Below are positions 1 through 9,501 of a DNA stretch of 64,000 nucleotides, one piece after another. This DNA comes from an uncultured Lachnospiraceae bacterium (GTDB lineage Bacteria > Bacillota > Clostridia > Lachnospirales > Lachnospiraceae), in contig CAMXQE010000003.1 in assembly GCA_947246015.1 (NCBI GenBank), positions 62,001 through 126,000 of the forward strand, read 5' to 3'. The position numbers and the translations under genes were made by a program. The notes below the pieces were generated by a model. The model was not told the origin of the DNA. It saw nothing but the letters and a program-made list of their open reading frames with translations, and made no database searches. The first letter of the stretch is position 1. Every line of letters starts with the position of its first letter.

Positions 1-90
1 AAACTGATACCCGTATTTCTGCCATGCAATATTATCACGCAGCCCTTCTCTTACCACGCTCTCATCCTCTACAAGAAAAACCTTTAACAT
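1..90 (-). CDS. Response regulator, N-terminus only (partial)
   Basis: The first 30 codons of a minus-strand gene that runs off the left edge. The translation starts MLKVFLVEDESVVREGL, the typical start of a receiver domain with its acidic pair (E-D). The continuation through DNIAWQKYGY is typical of YesN/AraC-type response regulators that pair with YesM-like kinases. Such a kinase lies two genes upstream (1155-2657), in the usual arrangement for a sugar-responsive two-component system. The DNA-binding domain is outside the window, so the AraC class is inferred. Confidence 0.8.
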   Translation of the reverse strand, partial: MLKVFLVEDESVVREGLRDNIAWQKYGYQF

Positions 91-133
91 GTCGGACCTC
101 CATTGCCTGTATCTTCTATGTTATCTGCTGCCA

Positions 134-1162
134 TTAATAAGTTCTGCTTTCTATATACTTCGATACATTTTCTTTTGTAAAGACCTTTTCTTCCACTACA
201 TACGCCTTTTCTACTTTTTCCCCACGCTCCAGCATTCCTATTACCTCAGCCAGATACATCCCCTGTTCCGGATTGCACTCCACATCTACTGCAATCTTCC
301 CTTCCTCCACCAACAGAAGGGCATCCTTTACAGCATCAAAAGACAGTATCAGGATATCTCCGTTCCTTCCAACGCTCCTGCCGCTCTCCTCTATCGCTTC
401 AATTGCCCCGAAAGTCATATCATCGTTCTGCGATACTACCACATCAATATCTGCATACCGGTCCAGCATCTGTTCCATGATTTCCTTTCCTTTTGCCGTC
501 GTAAACTCACCGCTCCTCTGGTCCAGAATATGCCAGTTGGTATACTGATTCGCTATTTCCACGAATCCGGAACTTCTGCCCCGTTGGGAAGAGGAACCCA
601 GCGTCCCCTGAAGTACTATAATATTAATATCCTCTTTCTGCCGGTTTGTAATCCTCAGATACTGTTCCAGCCATCTCCCGGCTTTTCTCCCCTCTTCCTC
701 CACGTCGGAACCTATCCATGTAGTATAAAGGGAAGCATCTTCCACATTTACCATCCGGTCCATGAGAATCACAGGAATCCCGGCCTCCCTCGCCTCCTCC
801 AGTACCGTATCCCAGCCGTTTTCCGTAACCGGCGAAAAAACGATATAATCTACCCTTTGGGAAATAAAACTGCGCAGAGCCTTTATCTGGTTTTCCTGCT
901 TCTGTCTGGCATTATTGAAAATCAGGAAGTATCCGTTTTCTTTTGTCAGCGCCTTCTGAACAGACAGCGTATTCGTCGTTCTCCATACGGACTCGCTTCC
1001 TATTTGGGAAAATCCCACCACTACCAGATTGGCATTTTCTTCCTCATAGGCATCTGTTTCTCCCGCAGCTACACCGCTGAAGATGCCGCAGCCGCAGATT
1101 AATACCAGTACGGATACCAGCATGACTGCCATTACCGTCTTATGCCATCCGCTTTTATTCAT
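134..1162 (-). CDS. Sugar-binding lipoprotein of the YtfQ/RbsB type
   Basis: A 342-residue exported protein with an N-terminal hydrophobic segment and a lipobox ending in Cys near residue 24 (LICGC). The rest is a type I periplasmic binding fold of the Peripla_BP_4 class (VVGFSQIGSESVWR near the start; VDYIVFSPVTENGWD; IPVILMDRMV; a later DGD-type segment). It resembles galactofuranose/ribose-binding receptors. Its start overlaps the end of the sensor kinase gene by 8 bp and a response regulator follows directly, with no permease or ATPase nearby. It may therefore act as an extracellular sugar receptor for the two-component system rather than for transport; that role is inferred. Confidence 0.85.
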   Translation of the reverse strand: MNKSGWHKTVMAVMLVSVLVLICGCGIFSGVAAGETDAYEEENANLVVVGFSQIGSESVWRTTNTLSVQKALTKENGYFLIFNNARQKQENQIKALRSFISQRVDYIVFSPVTENGWDTVLEEAREAGIPVILMDRMVNVEDASLYTTWIGSDVEEEGRKAGRWLEQYLRITNRQKEDINIIVLQGTLGSSSQRGRSSGFVEIANQYTNWHILDQRSGEFTTAKGKEIMEQMLDRYADIDVVVSQNDDMTFGAIEAIEESGRSVGRNGDILILSFDAVKDALLLVEEGKIAVDVECNPEQGMYLAEVIGMLERGEKVEKAYVVEEKVFTKENVSKYIESRTY

Positions 1163-2657
1163 CGTCCGCTTCCTCCTGTTCCGAATACTCCAGACGCTGC
1201 GCGGGAATTGTAATATTCACGCAGGTTCCTTCCCCTTTCACCGAATGAATCTCCATTCCATACTGCATACCGAAATTCATGCGGATACGTTCGTTCACAT
1301 TCGCCAGTCCGAATCCCTTTTTTGTCTCTTTACAGGGACGGCTGATTTCCTCCCGCAGCCTTTCCAGTTCTTCTTTTTCCATACCCACTCCGTTGTCCCG
1401 TACGGAAAAACGAATCAGTTCCCCGTCCTCTCCGCCTTCAATGGTGATTTTCCCTTTGGCACGCTTATATTTAATTCCATGATAAAGGGAATTTTCTACC
1501 AACGGCTGAAGCGTCAGCTTCAAAATACGGCAGTCATAAACTTCCGGATTAATGATTATCTCGTAATCCAGTATATCCCGGTAACGTACCTGCTGTATCT
1601 CCAGATAACTCCGGATATGCATCTCTTCCTCCCGAATCGTAATATATTCCTTCCCCTTACTGAGCGCCAGCCTGAAAAATTCAGAAAGAGACATTACCAT
1701 TCCTACTGCCTTCTCCGTATCATTCCCTTCAATCAGCCATATGATGGTATCCAGTGTGTTATAAAGAAAATGCGGATTTATCTGTTCCTGCAGAAGCCTC
1801 AGTTCCGCATGACGCATCTTCCTTTCGTCATCCTTTATCTGTTTCACCATGATTTCCAGTTTTTCCGTCATGTCATCGACGCTGTCCGATAAGACTCCTA
1901 TTTCATCCATGGTATTGATTTTCGCCCGCACATTAAAATCCCCTTTTGAAATCTGTCCCGTTATACGGCAGAGCTTTTCCAAAGGATTCGTAATGCTCTT
2001 CAATATCAGCAGCGTAATAAGAATCACCACTACTACGATTGCGGCAACTACTATCACGCACAGCATAATGAATGCATTGACCTGTTCATTCAGCTGCGTA
2101 GTCAGCCGTTCGATACTCTTCGTCTGATAATAAATATAATACTGGATATCGTCCTGAATCAGTTCTGTCAGGATATAAATATTATTATCCAGCATTTTGA
2201 CATTTTCATCATATCTGCCGCCCTGTTCCACATTAATCCGGATATCATCCACTCTGTCTTCCAATGTATCGATATTCCGCAGCAGGCTCTGAAGCCACAC
2301 GCGGCTCTCACGGTCCGTGGTAATTCCCATCAGGTTCGTAAATTCTTTCCTCAATTCATCAATCAGCAGATATGGGTCCTCCAGCGTTTCATCTTCGTGG
2401 ATATTATCAAAGGAAACATATCCCACTACCAGCTTATAGATGCTCTCATCCATCTCGTCCTTGAAATCTATGTTGTAATTATTTGCCACTGTCATATTGC
2501 TGACGATACTGTCGTATACGTTACGGTAATCTTCCAATGCCACAATCAGATAAACCGCTATTCCTAATAACGGTACCATCGCGGTCAGCACCAGCGCAAG
2601 CATCTTGATTCGCAGCGGATATTTAATTTTTTCTCTGTCTGCTGCCCTGTCATCCAT
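1155..2657 (-). CDS. Sensor histidine kinase, YesM-like (HAMP, HisKA_5TM)
   Basis: A 500-residue membrane kinase. Transmembrane segments lie at about residues 18-40 and 195-219, enclosing an extracellular sensor region of about 150 residues. A HAMP domain follows (about 220-272), then the His_kinase (PF06580) signature EQINPHFLYNTLD with the phospho-acceptor His296, and a HATPase domain with LVENSLYHG and DNGVGM. Its 3' end overlaps the sugar-binding lipoprotein gene, and the response regulator follows, so the three genes are probably one operon. It starts 18 bp after the chemoreceptor gene ends. The ligand is probably a sugar presented by the binding protein (inference). Confidence 0.9.
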   Translation of the reverse strand: MDDRAADREKIKYPLRIKMLALVLTAMVPLLGIAVYLIVALEDYRNVYDSIVSNMTVANNYNIDFKDEMDESIYKLVVGYVSFDNIHEDETLEDPYLLIDELRKEFTNLMGITTDRESRVWLQSLLRNIDTLEDRVDDIRINVEQGGRYDENVKMLDNNIYILTELIQDDIQYYIYYQTKSIERLTTQLNEQVNAFIMLCVIVVAAIVVVVILITLLILKSITNPLEKLCRITGQISKGDFNVRAKINTMDEIGVLSDSVDDMTEKLEIMVKQIKDDERKMRHAELRLLQEQINPHFLYNTLDTIIWLIEGNDTEKAVGMVMSLSEFFRLALSKGKEYITIREEEMHIRSYLEIQQVRYRDILDYEIIINPEVYDCRILKLTLQPLVENSLYHGIKYKRAKGKITIEGGEDGELIRFSVRDNGVGMEKEELERLREEISRPCKETKKGFGLANVNERIRMNFGMQYGMEIHSVKGEGTCVNITIPAQRLEYSEQEEADDE

Positions 2658-2675
2658 ATCATTCTTCCCGCCATA

Positions 2676-4397
2676 TCAATATTTCTTAAAACAGCCCGTT
2701 CTCTGCTTTAATTCCTCTGTCACTGAAGCCACCCTGCCAAGCGCCCGGATAATATCTTTCATATCTCCCGCCAGTTCACTGGTATTCCCGGCAACGTTGG
2801 AAACACCTGTCGCACTCTCATGCACCGTAACCGATATGCCGTCATTGGCGGATACCATATCCTTCATGATGAGACGGAGCTGTTCCGCTGCGGTATCCAC
2901 CTCCCGCATGATTCCGTCTATCATTACGGAATCTTCAAAATACCGTTCTCCCGTCTGTTGCAGTACTTCATAGTCCGGCACCACTTTTTCATTCAGAAAC
3001 TCCAGCAGGCGGTTGGCATTATCCGCCAGTCTTGTCACTGCGCCGATTACGCCTGCGGAAATCTGCCGGATATTATTCGCCGCTTCTTTTGAATCATCCG
3101 CCAGTTCACGGATTTCATCCGCCACTACCGCAAACCCTCTGCCCTGCTCCCCCGCTCTCGCCGCTTCTATGGAGGCATTGAGCGCCAGCAGATTCGTCTG
3201 TCCGGCAATACGGAGAATATCCCCTGTCAGACTGCTGATATCTTCAATCTGACGGCTGTCTTCAATGGATTGGTGCAGTTGTGCATCAATACTCTGAATC
3301 ATACTGTCCGCCGTCTGTCTGCTTTCCTTTGCCTCTTCCTGCAGTCTTCTTGCACGCTCTTTCATTTCATTGGCAAAATCCGTTCCATCCGCTGCTTTGC
3401 CTGCCATATCTTCCATGGAACTGCCTGCATTTTTTGTTCCCTCGTTCATATTGTGTACCGTAGCAGACACCTCTTCCATTCCGGCCGCCAGTTCTTCCAT
3501 AATGCTGGATGTATCCTCCGCCCCCTCATTTGCCCTTTCCACAATATCAGACACTGCGGCCTGCTGCTGCCCGATTTCATTGCCGGATGCAATGATACCG
3601 CCTATCATCCCCTGCATCATATCCATAAAGACATTCACGCCTTTCGCAAGGTCGGCAATTTCATCCTTTGTCATCACCGGAACCCGTTTGGTTAAATCCC
3701 CTTCGTTTTTATTGATATCCTCCATGATACCCTTCATGGCATTGGTCATCTTACGGATGGGTGTCACTATGGTTCTCATGGAAATCAGGAACACCAGTAC
3801 GGAAGCTGCTATCAGCAAAGCAATAATCACACCCACCGCTCCTGCTGCCTGTGCCGCAGTATCCTCCAGTTCTTTGCGTCCGGCGTCAAAACTGACATTG
3901 GAAAAATCAATCAGTTTCATCATATTGCTGTGCAGCATGGCATTGATGGTTCCAAGCGTATTCGTCACGTTCACCATTGCCATTTCCTTATCCCCGCTCC
4001 TGCTGAGTGCGACAATACTATCCACGGATTCACAGAATGCGCCAAGCCGGCTTTCCACAATATCAAAAACCGCCCGTTCCTCATCATCGGTGATTTTTTC
4101 TCCATAGCCCGCCAATAGCCGGTTCATCGTTTCCATGCTGGCTTCTATCTCTTCTTCGTAGTCGTCCATGGCTCCGGCAAGCTTCGTATTGATATGATAA
4201 AATGTCAGACGGTATATCTCCAGATATGCCTCGTATATCTCATGCATCTCATTGATTTCCGCCACTTCCCCGTTCATCAGTTCGTTGCTTTTATCGGAAA
4301 TCCTATGCACATTTACCGTCAGGAACCCAAGCGCGGCAAAGGAGATAACTAACAGCAGCAGAATCACTATTACAAATTTAAAACCTATCTTTTTCAT
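2676..4397 (-). CDS. Methyl-accepting chemotaxis protein
   Basis: A 573-residue chemoreceptor. It has one transmembrane segment at the N-terminus, an extracellular helical region resembling the 4HB sensor fold (about 30-180), a second transmembrane segment (about 185-207), HAMP, and the MCP signalling domain. The signalling tip carries the conserved [19 protein letters not shown] segment followed by [12 protein letters not shown]. The start has a good ribosome site (GGAGAGGAGACGGA before ATG). It sits between araR and a sugar-sensing kinase on the same strand, so sensing of a sugar such as arabinose is plausible but not shown. Confidence 0.92.
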   Translation of the reverse strand: MKKIGFKFVIVILLLLVISFAALGFLTVNVHRISDKSNELMNGEVAEINEMHEIYEAYLEIYRLTFYHINTKLAGAMDDYEEEIEASMETMNRLLAGYGEKITDDEERAVFDIVESRLGAFCESVDSIVALSRSGDKEMAMVNVTNTLGTINAMLHSNMMKLIDFSNVSFDAGRKELEDTAAQAAGAVGVIIALLIAASVLVFLISMRTIVTPIRKMTNAMKGIMEDINKNEGDLTKRVPVMTKDEIADLAKGVNVFMDMMQGMIGGIIASGNEIGQQQAAVSDIVERANEGAEDTSSIMEELAAGMEEVSATVHNMNEGTKNAGSSMEDMAGKAADGTDFANEMKERARRLQEEAKESRQTADSMIQSIDAQLHQSIEDSRQIEDISSLTGDILRIAGQTNLLALNASIEAARAGEQGRGFAVVADEIRELADDSKEAANNIRQISAGVIGAVTRLADNANRLLEFLNEKVVPDYEVLQQTGERYFEDSVMIDGIMREVDTAAEQLRLIMKDMVSANDGISVTVHESATGVSNVAGNTSELAGDMKDIIRALGRVASVTEELKQRTGCFKKY

Positions 4398-4429
4398 TCC
4401 GTCTCCTCTCCAGCGTTAAAAACGGCCTG

Positions 4430-5521
4430 TTACTGCGGTTCATCCATCGTCTTCACCGAATCTCTGACCACAACCTGCGCATCAAACTCATAAGTAGCAT
4501 CAAATGCCGGATTCTCTATCATCTGCAAAAGATTCAGCGCAGCTTTCTCTCCAAGTCTGTCTGTGGGATGCGGAACAGAAGTCAGCGCCACATCTCCGAG
4601 CACTGTCAGTTCGGAATCGTCAATACTTACAACGGAAACATGTCCTGGAACCCCGATACCCTCCTTTGCAAGCACTTCCACAAGCGCAAGCGCAATCTGG
4701 TCATTATAGCATACCACCGCCGAACAGTCACGGAACCGGTTCAATATCAGACTCCTGTATTCTCCCAGATTCTGCATTCCTATCGTATCCACCCACAGAA
4801 TACGGGCATCATCCACTTCCATGCCGGCTTCTTTCAACGCTTCCAAATACCCGGCATACCTCAAATGTCCCTGCCCGTCATCCAGCTTAAAAATCCCGCC
4901 TATCCTCCGGTGTCCGTTATCCAGCAGGTGCTTTGCCGCATTGTATCCTGCCAGTTTATCGTTCAGCGATACATGGGGAATCGGAAGCAGCGGATAGTAA
5001 CTGTTGATAAAGATAACCGGAATGCCTTTTGCCTGCAGCTTTTCGTACAAAGGCAGGTTGGGATTGGGGATACCGCTTTTTGTCGTTTCCACAATCACAC
5101 CTGCCACTTCATCCCGGCTCAGAATATCCTCTAATATGGTTCTTTCCCTGCCAATCTGGTTATTGGTAAATGCAATCTGCACGGAATAACCGTTTTCAAA
5201 CAGTACATTCTCGATTCCCTGAATGGTCTTTGGGAAAATATATCCATCCACATAAGTAGTAACCACGGAAATCCGCGTCTTATTTTTCAGATTCACCTGA
5301 CGCCTGTCGTTAATATATGTCCCGCTTCCCTGTCTGCGGACGAGCACGCCCTCATTTTCCAATACGCTTATAGCATGACGCACTGTCTGTCTGCTCAGGC
5401 GGAACATTTCTTTCAGTTCATTCTCCGAATGCATTTTCTGCCCCGGAAGAAATTTCCCCGACTCCACCTGCTCCTGTATCCAATTGACCAGCTCCATATA
5501 TTTCGGTTGACTTTTCCCCAC
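4430..5521 (-). CDS. araR: Arabinose operon repressor AraR (GntR HTH plus LacI-type sensor domain)
   Basis: A 363-residue repressor with the chimeric architecture of Bacillus AraR. Residues about 5-70 form a GntR winged helix (SENELKEMFRLSRQTVRHAI, then RRQGSGTYI). Residues about 80-355 form a LacI/GalR-type periplasmic-binding-like effector domain (YDAQIALAL-like and HVSVVSIDDSELT segments). The start codon is GTG at 5521. The araA-B-D cluster lies 11 kb away on the same strand, supporting L-arabinose as effector. AraR-like palindromes lie upstream, consistent with autoregulation. The GntR/LacI fusion makes AraR much more likely than a generic GntR or LacI protein. Confidence 0.88.
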   Translation of the reverse strand: MGKSQPKYMELVNWIQEQVESGKFLPGQKMHSENELKEMFRLSRQTVRHAISVLENEGVLVRRQGSGTYINDRRQVNLKNKTRISVVTTYVDGYIFPKTIQGIENVLFENGYSVQIAFTNNQIGRERTILEDILSRDEVAGVIVETTKSGIPNPNLPLYEKLQAKGIPVIFINSYYPLLPIPHVSLNDKLAGYNAAKHLLDNGHRRIGGIFKLDDGQGHLRYAGYLEALKEAGMEVDDARILWVDTIGMQNLGEYRSLILNRFRDCSAVVCYNDQIALALVEVLAKEGIGVPGHVSVVSIDDSELTVLGDVALTSVPHPTDRLGEKAALNLLQMIENPAFDATYEFDAQVVVRDSVKTMDEPQ

Positions 5522-5531
5522 AATTTATTCA

Positions 5532-5561
5532 GGACAGCCAAATAAGCTGTCCGCCTCCTTA
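5532..5561 (-). promoter_or_regulatory. Ribosome site of araR separated from its start by a hairpin
   Basis: On the minus strand an AAGGAGG ribosome site (5555-5561) is followed by a perfect 7-bp stem, GGACAGC/GCTGTCC with a 7-nt loop (5532-5552), and then about 10 nt to the GTG start at 5521. No other purine-rich site lies close to the GTG. Folding of the stem would bring the Shine-Dalgarno sequence to a usual distance from the start. This functional reading is inferred. Confidence 0.5.
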
Positions 5562-5588
5562 TTTTCTCTGCATTCGTAAATCACTCTA

Positions 5589-5604
5589 TGTTGTTCGTAC
5601 AATT
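5589..5604. promoter_or_regulatory. Candidate AraR operator upstream of araR
   Basis: The 16-mer TGTTGTTCGTACAATT matches 12 of 16 positions of the Bacillus subtilis AraR operator as I recall it (ATTTGTACGTACAAAT) and keeps the CGTACAA half intact. It lies about 70 bp upstream of the araR start, where autorepression would be expected. The surrounding gap between araR and the DUF885 gene (5522-5912) holds this site, the site at 5822-5837 and AT-rich promoter sequence; no gene is seen there. Confidence 0.45.
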
Positions 5605-5821
5605 TGCACTTTATATTCATTCAAAGTACTACTATCTGTAGTTTATTTTCTATGCTTAACTATATAATCTTACATACTCCGCCGCATATTTTCCCGTCAT
5701 TTTTATATCATTTTGCACTTTTTTTATTTTGTTTTTAGTAATTATGTATATGATATGCTATTTACTGCTTCTTGTCAATGCTTATTGCGTAAAATCGCCC
5801 TGCCTGTATACATGTATCACA

Positions 5822-5837
5822 CTTGTACGCATACAAG
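5822..5837. promoter_or_regulatory. Near-palindrome, possible second AraR-like site
   Basis: CTTGTACGCATACAAG pairs in 14 of 16 positions and contains the TTGTAC/TACAA elements of AraR operators, but the half-sites are 2 bp further apart than in the Bacillus consensus. It lies 76 bp before the divergent DUF885 gene, so that gene could also be under AraR control. Confidence 0.3.
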
Positions 5838-5912
5838 CTAAAAAAACGAAGATTCCCTCATGTTTCTCCAAACTATATCATATATTGAAAGAAACAGCAT
5901 CAGGTAATTCCA

Positions 5913-7730
5913 TTGAAAAAATTCAATTTTCCAAACCTTTCCAAACGGCGCAGAGCCATACTGCTTACTGCTTTATCCCTCATCCTTTTATCCGGTTTTA
6001 CTTTCTTTTTCGCCGGCAGGGATACCAAAGCCTTCCGGAATTTCTGCAATGATTTTTTTCTCTCTGAACTGGAAGGCAATACACTGAATATGCATTATAC
6101 GGTTGCATATCCCTCTAACTTTGGTTTAGACTCTTATACCCCTGTCCTTCCGTCCTATTCACCGGAACGGCGGGAAAATTCCTGCGAAGAACTCACTTCT
6201 TCCCTACAGTTTCTGCACGGTCTGGACGAACGGAAACTAAATGAAAGCGACTCCTATACTTACCGGCTGCTGCTGCCCTATCTGGAAAATGAGAAAAAAG
6301 GAATGGAATTATATTACTATTCCAACCCGCTTTCCCCTTCCTCCGGCGCCCAATCCCAGCTCCCCATTCTGTTAGCCGAATATACGTTCCGCAGCAGGCA
6401 GGATGTAGAGGACTATCTCGAACTGCTGAATCAGACCGATACCTATTTTGAAGGCATTGCCAATTATCTGAAAGACCAATCCGAGAAAGGTCTTTTCATG
6501 CCCGATTACTCGGTGGATAAGGTCATCCACCAATGCGATACCATTATGGACGCATCACTGCTGGAAACGGAAACCCATTTCCTGAATACTACTTTTGAAG
6601 AACGTCTTAATGCACTGATGGACAAAGGAATTTTGACTGAAGAAGAAAAAATGCACTATCTGTCGGAAAATTCCCGTCTGCTGACCACGGTAATGCTCCC
6701 CGCCTATCAGAAACTCGGTGACGAACTTTTACTTTTAAAAGGAAGCGGAACCAACGAAAACGGACTTTCCCATTTTCCTGACGGTAAAGAATACTATCTT
6801 TACCTGATACGTTCCAACACCGGCTCATATCGGGACATCGAAGACATCAAGATGATGCTGTTCCGGGATTTTAACAGCAATCTGGAGGCGCTCACCGCCC
6901 TCCTGAGGAAAAACCCGCATCTCACTAACCTGCAGGATTCCGGGGATTTTGCATACACAAAGCCGGCAGATATGCTAAAAAACCTTCAGCAGACAATATC
7001 CGGGGATTTTCCCACCCTGGGAGAAGTAACACAGGGAGAAATGCCTGTCTGTTCCATAAAGACCATTTCCGGAAGTCTGGAGGAATATTGCAGTCCTGCT
7101 TTTTACCTGACGCCGCCCCTGGACGATATTCATGAAAACGTCATCTACATCAACCAAAAAGACAATCCAAGCGGTGTGGAACTGTACACAACCCTAGCCC
7201 ACGAAGGTTATCCCGGCCATTTATACCAGACTGTTTACAGCGAACTTTACTTCCGCAAAACCGACACGGCGCCTATTCGTTCCCTGCTGAATTACGGCGG
7301 ATATGTGGAAGGCTGGGCAATGTATGTGGAACTGGAAGCCTATGACTACGCAAAAGCCCTCATGAAAGAAGAAATGCCGGATACCGAAACGCTGTACGAA
7401 GTTTACAAACTGGACCGTCAGATTCAGCTTTGTTTATATTCTCTGGCTGACATTGCCATCCATTATGAAGGAGCCGATTACAGCCAGATACATAAGATGC
7501 TTTCTTCCGTCGGCATATCCTCGCCTGCTTCCACCCGCTCCATCTATGAATATATCGTGGAAGAGCCAACTACATATCTCAAATATTATCTCGGCTATCT
7601 GGAAATACAGGAGTTAAAAAAAGAAGCACGGGAGTTATGGGGAAGCGCATACAGCGACTACCGTTTCCATAAATTTTACCTGGAAAACGGGCCTGCAGAT
7701 TTTACAAACCTGCAATTACAGATTGGGTAG
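5913..7730 (+). CDS. DUF885 family protein, membrane-anchored putative metallopeptidase
   Basis: A 605-residue protein of the DUF885 family. An N-terminal signal-anchor lies at about residues 13-33 (AILLTALSLILLSGFTFFFA). The family's metal-site motif HEGYPGH is near residue 430, followed downstream by GGYVEGWAMYVELE, which would supply the third ligand. Family members are regarded as zinc-peptidase-like. The start is TTG at 5913; no in-frame ATG lies upstream. The gene is the only plus-strand gene in the first 20 kb and converges on an oligopeptidase gene across a shared terminator. Its substrate is unknown. Confidence 0.85.
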   Translation: MKKFNFPNLSKRRRAILLTALSLILLSGFTFFFAGRDTKAFRNFCNDFFLSELEGNTLNMHYTVAYPSNFGLDSYTPVLPSYSPERRENSCEELTSSLQFLHGLDERKLNESDSYTYRLLLPYLENEKKGMELYYYSNPLSPSSGAQSQLPILLAEYTFRSRQDVEDYLELLNQTDTYFEGIANYLKDQSEKGLFMPDYSVDKVIHQCDTIMDASLLETETHFLNTTFEERLNALMDKGILTEEEKMHYLSENSRLLTTVMLPAYQKLGDELLLLKGSGTNENGLSHFPDGKEYYLYLIRSNTGSYRDIEDIKMMLFRDFNSNLEALTALLRKNPHLTNLQDSGDFAYTKPADMLKNLQQTISGDFPTLGEVTQGEMPVCSIKTISGSLEEYCSPAFYLTPPLDDIHENVIYINQKDNPSGVELYTTLAHEGYPGHLYQTVYSELYFRKTDTAPIRSLLNYGGYVEGWAMYVELEAYDYAKALMKEEMPDTETLYEVYKLDRQIQLCLYSLADIAIHYEGADYSQIHKMLSSVGISSPASTRSIYEYIVEEPTTYLKYYLGYLEIQELKKEARELWGSAYSDYRFHKFYLENGPADFTNLQLQIG

Positions 7731-7741
7731 GAAAGGTTGAC

Positions 7742-7772
7742 AAAAAACAGCAGCCTGCGGCTGCTGTTTTTT
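7742..7772. terminator. Bidirectional rho-independent terminator
   Basis: A run of A, then the stem CAGCAGCC/GGCTGCTG with a 3-nt loop, then a run of T. The A and T tracts flank the stem on both sides, so it can terminate both the plus-strand DUF885 gene and the minus-strand oligopeptidase gene. Confidence 0.9.
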
Positions 7773-7773
7773 A

Positions 7774-9462
7774 TTATCCACGCATCTTCTTATCCAGTTC
7801 CGATACAATCTTCTCAAGACATCCATCCTCAAAAGGACTTTCCAATCCCACCTCTTTCAGCATATCCGTATAGAATCCTGATGCCGAAAGCCTGCACAGC
7901 TTCAGATAGCTCTCCCATGCTTTATCATAATCTTCGTCCATCATCACTTTATATTCAAAAGCACAGGTCTGAGCCAGACAGTAATCAATATAATAGAACG
8001 GATAGCGGTAAATGTGGTGCTGTTTCTGCCAGAATCCCCCATTTCCAAAATAAGCATCCTCCTCATAGTCCATATGAGGCCGGTATACCTTTTCAAGCTT
8101 CATCCATTCCTGCCGTCTTTCCTCCGGCGTCAGTTCCGGATTGGCATATACGATGTGCTGGAATTCATCTACCATACAGCCATAAGGAATAAAAATTGCC
8201 GCATCTTCCAACTGCATGATTTTATAATCTTCCGCCCTGTCGCCGAAAAACAGTTCGAACCACTTTCCGGTAAAGAATTCCATGGACATGGAATGAATTT
8301 CCGCCGTTTCCATTGTAATATCCCAATGCTCCTGTATCGGGTCTTTCGCCGACAGATAGCCCTGGAATGCATGTCCGCACTCATGGGTAATCACGTCCAC
8401 GTCGCCGCTGGTTCCGTTAAAATTCGCAAAGATAAAAGGCGCCCCGTACTCCGGCAGCGAGGTCATATATCCTCCGGCCTTCTTTGTCTTCCTCCCCAGC
8501 ACATCGAACAGTTCATTTTCCATCATGAAATCAAAAAACTCTTTCGTCTCCGCAGACATTTCCGAATACATCTTCTGTCCGGCGCGCACGATTTCTTCCG
8601 GCGTCCCTATGGGCGCAGGATTTCCTTCCTGGAAATACACGGATTCATCAATATAAGACAGTTTCTCCAGTCCCAGCCGCCTGCGTCTTCTGTCATGCAT
8701 TTTCTCTGCAAACGGGACAAAGTACTCCTTCACCTGCTTTCTGTAATTCTCCACCATGCTTTGGTCGTAGCAGTTGCGGTTCATACGGTAATAACCCAGT
8801 TCGATATAATTTTCATATCCCATCTGTCTGGCCTGTTCCGTCCGATTCTTTACCAGTTTATCGAATATCTCATCCAGTTCGTCCGCCCACGATGCAAAAA
8901 ATGCGCTGTACTTTTCATATGCCTTTCTTCTGACATTCCTGTCATTATTCGTAAGATACGGCCTTAACAGGGAAAGGTTCAAAGTCTCGCCTTCCCACTC
9001 AATCTCCGCACCCGCAATGATTTTGTCATATTTTGTCTTAAGTGCATTTTCCTCCTGCATGAGCGGAATCAGCTTCTCGTCAAAGGATTTCAGCTCCAGC
9101 TCCATATTTTTGAAAGCGACTTTCCCGATTTTTCCCTCCAGATATTCCCGATAAGGCGATTCATACAACGCCTGCTTATATTCAACGGTAAGATTGTCCA
9201 GCTTCGGCTCTATCTCGTCGTAATACTCTTGTTCCTTACCGTAAAATTCATCTGCTGTGTCGATATCATAACGGATTTTGGCAATCGTCATCATCGTAGC
9301 CGTCTTATTGCTCAGGGCATAATATTTCTTATGCACTTCAAACTGCTCCTCACCGCTCTTTGCCCCTTTAAATTCCCCGATAATCTTACGGTACTCCTTC
9401 TCTGCCTCCTCATACACTACCCTCTCGTAAGGCAGCTCTTTGAATTTCATCATTTCAGCCAT
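7774..9462 (-). CDS. pepF: M3 family oligoendopeptidase (PepF-like)
   Basis: A 562-residue cytoplasmic zinc peptidase. The HExxH site is HECGH at residues 360-364, and the third ligand is likely Glu388 in ETAEIHS. The length and the segment HAFQGYLSAKDP fit the clostridial M3 oligoendopeptidase F branch. It would degrade short peptides from protein turnover or uptake. It is a monocistronic-looking gene ending at the shared terminator, about 40 bp downstream of the MarR gene on the same strand. Confidence 0.92.
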   Translation of the reverse strand: MAEMMKFKELPYERVVYEEAEKEYRKIIGEFKGAKSGEEQFEVHKKYYALSNKTATMMTIAKIRYDIDTADEFYGKEQEYYDEIEPKLDNLTVEYKQALYESPYREYLEGKIGKVAFKNMELELKSFDEKLIPLMQEENALKTKYDKIIAGAEIEWEGETLNLSLLRPYLTNNDRNVRRKAYEKYSAFFASWADELDEIFDKLVKNRTEQARQMGYENYIELGYYRMNRNCYDQSMVENYRKQVKEYFVPFAEKMHDRRRRRLGLEKLSYIDESVYFQEGNPAPIGTPEEIVRAGQKMYSEMSAETKEFFDFMMENELFDVLGRKTKKAGGYMTSLPEYGAPFIFANFNGTSGDVDVITHECGHAFQGYLSAKDPIQEHWDITMETAEIHSMSMEFFTGKWFELFFGDRAEDYKIMQLEDAAIFIPYGCMVDEFQHIVYANPELTPEERRQEWMKLEKVYRPHMDYEEDAYFGNGGFWQKQHHIYRYPFYYIDYCLAQTCAFEYKVMMDEDYDKAWESYLKLCRLSASGFYTDMLKEVGLESPFEDGCLEKIVSELDKKMRG

Positions 9463-9501
9463 ATCGCTTCCTCCTTTTTATTCATCCCACTTATTATATT
9501 T

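Noticed and set aside
89-1102. A 337-codon plus-strand ORF opposite the sugar-binding lipoprotein gene
   Set aside because: It is antisense to a clear lipoprotein gene, has odd composition (rich in His, Tyr, Leu, Phe) and no recognisable domain.
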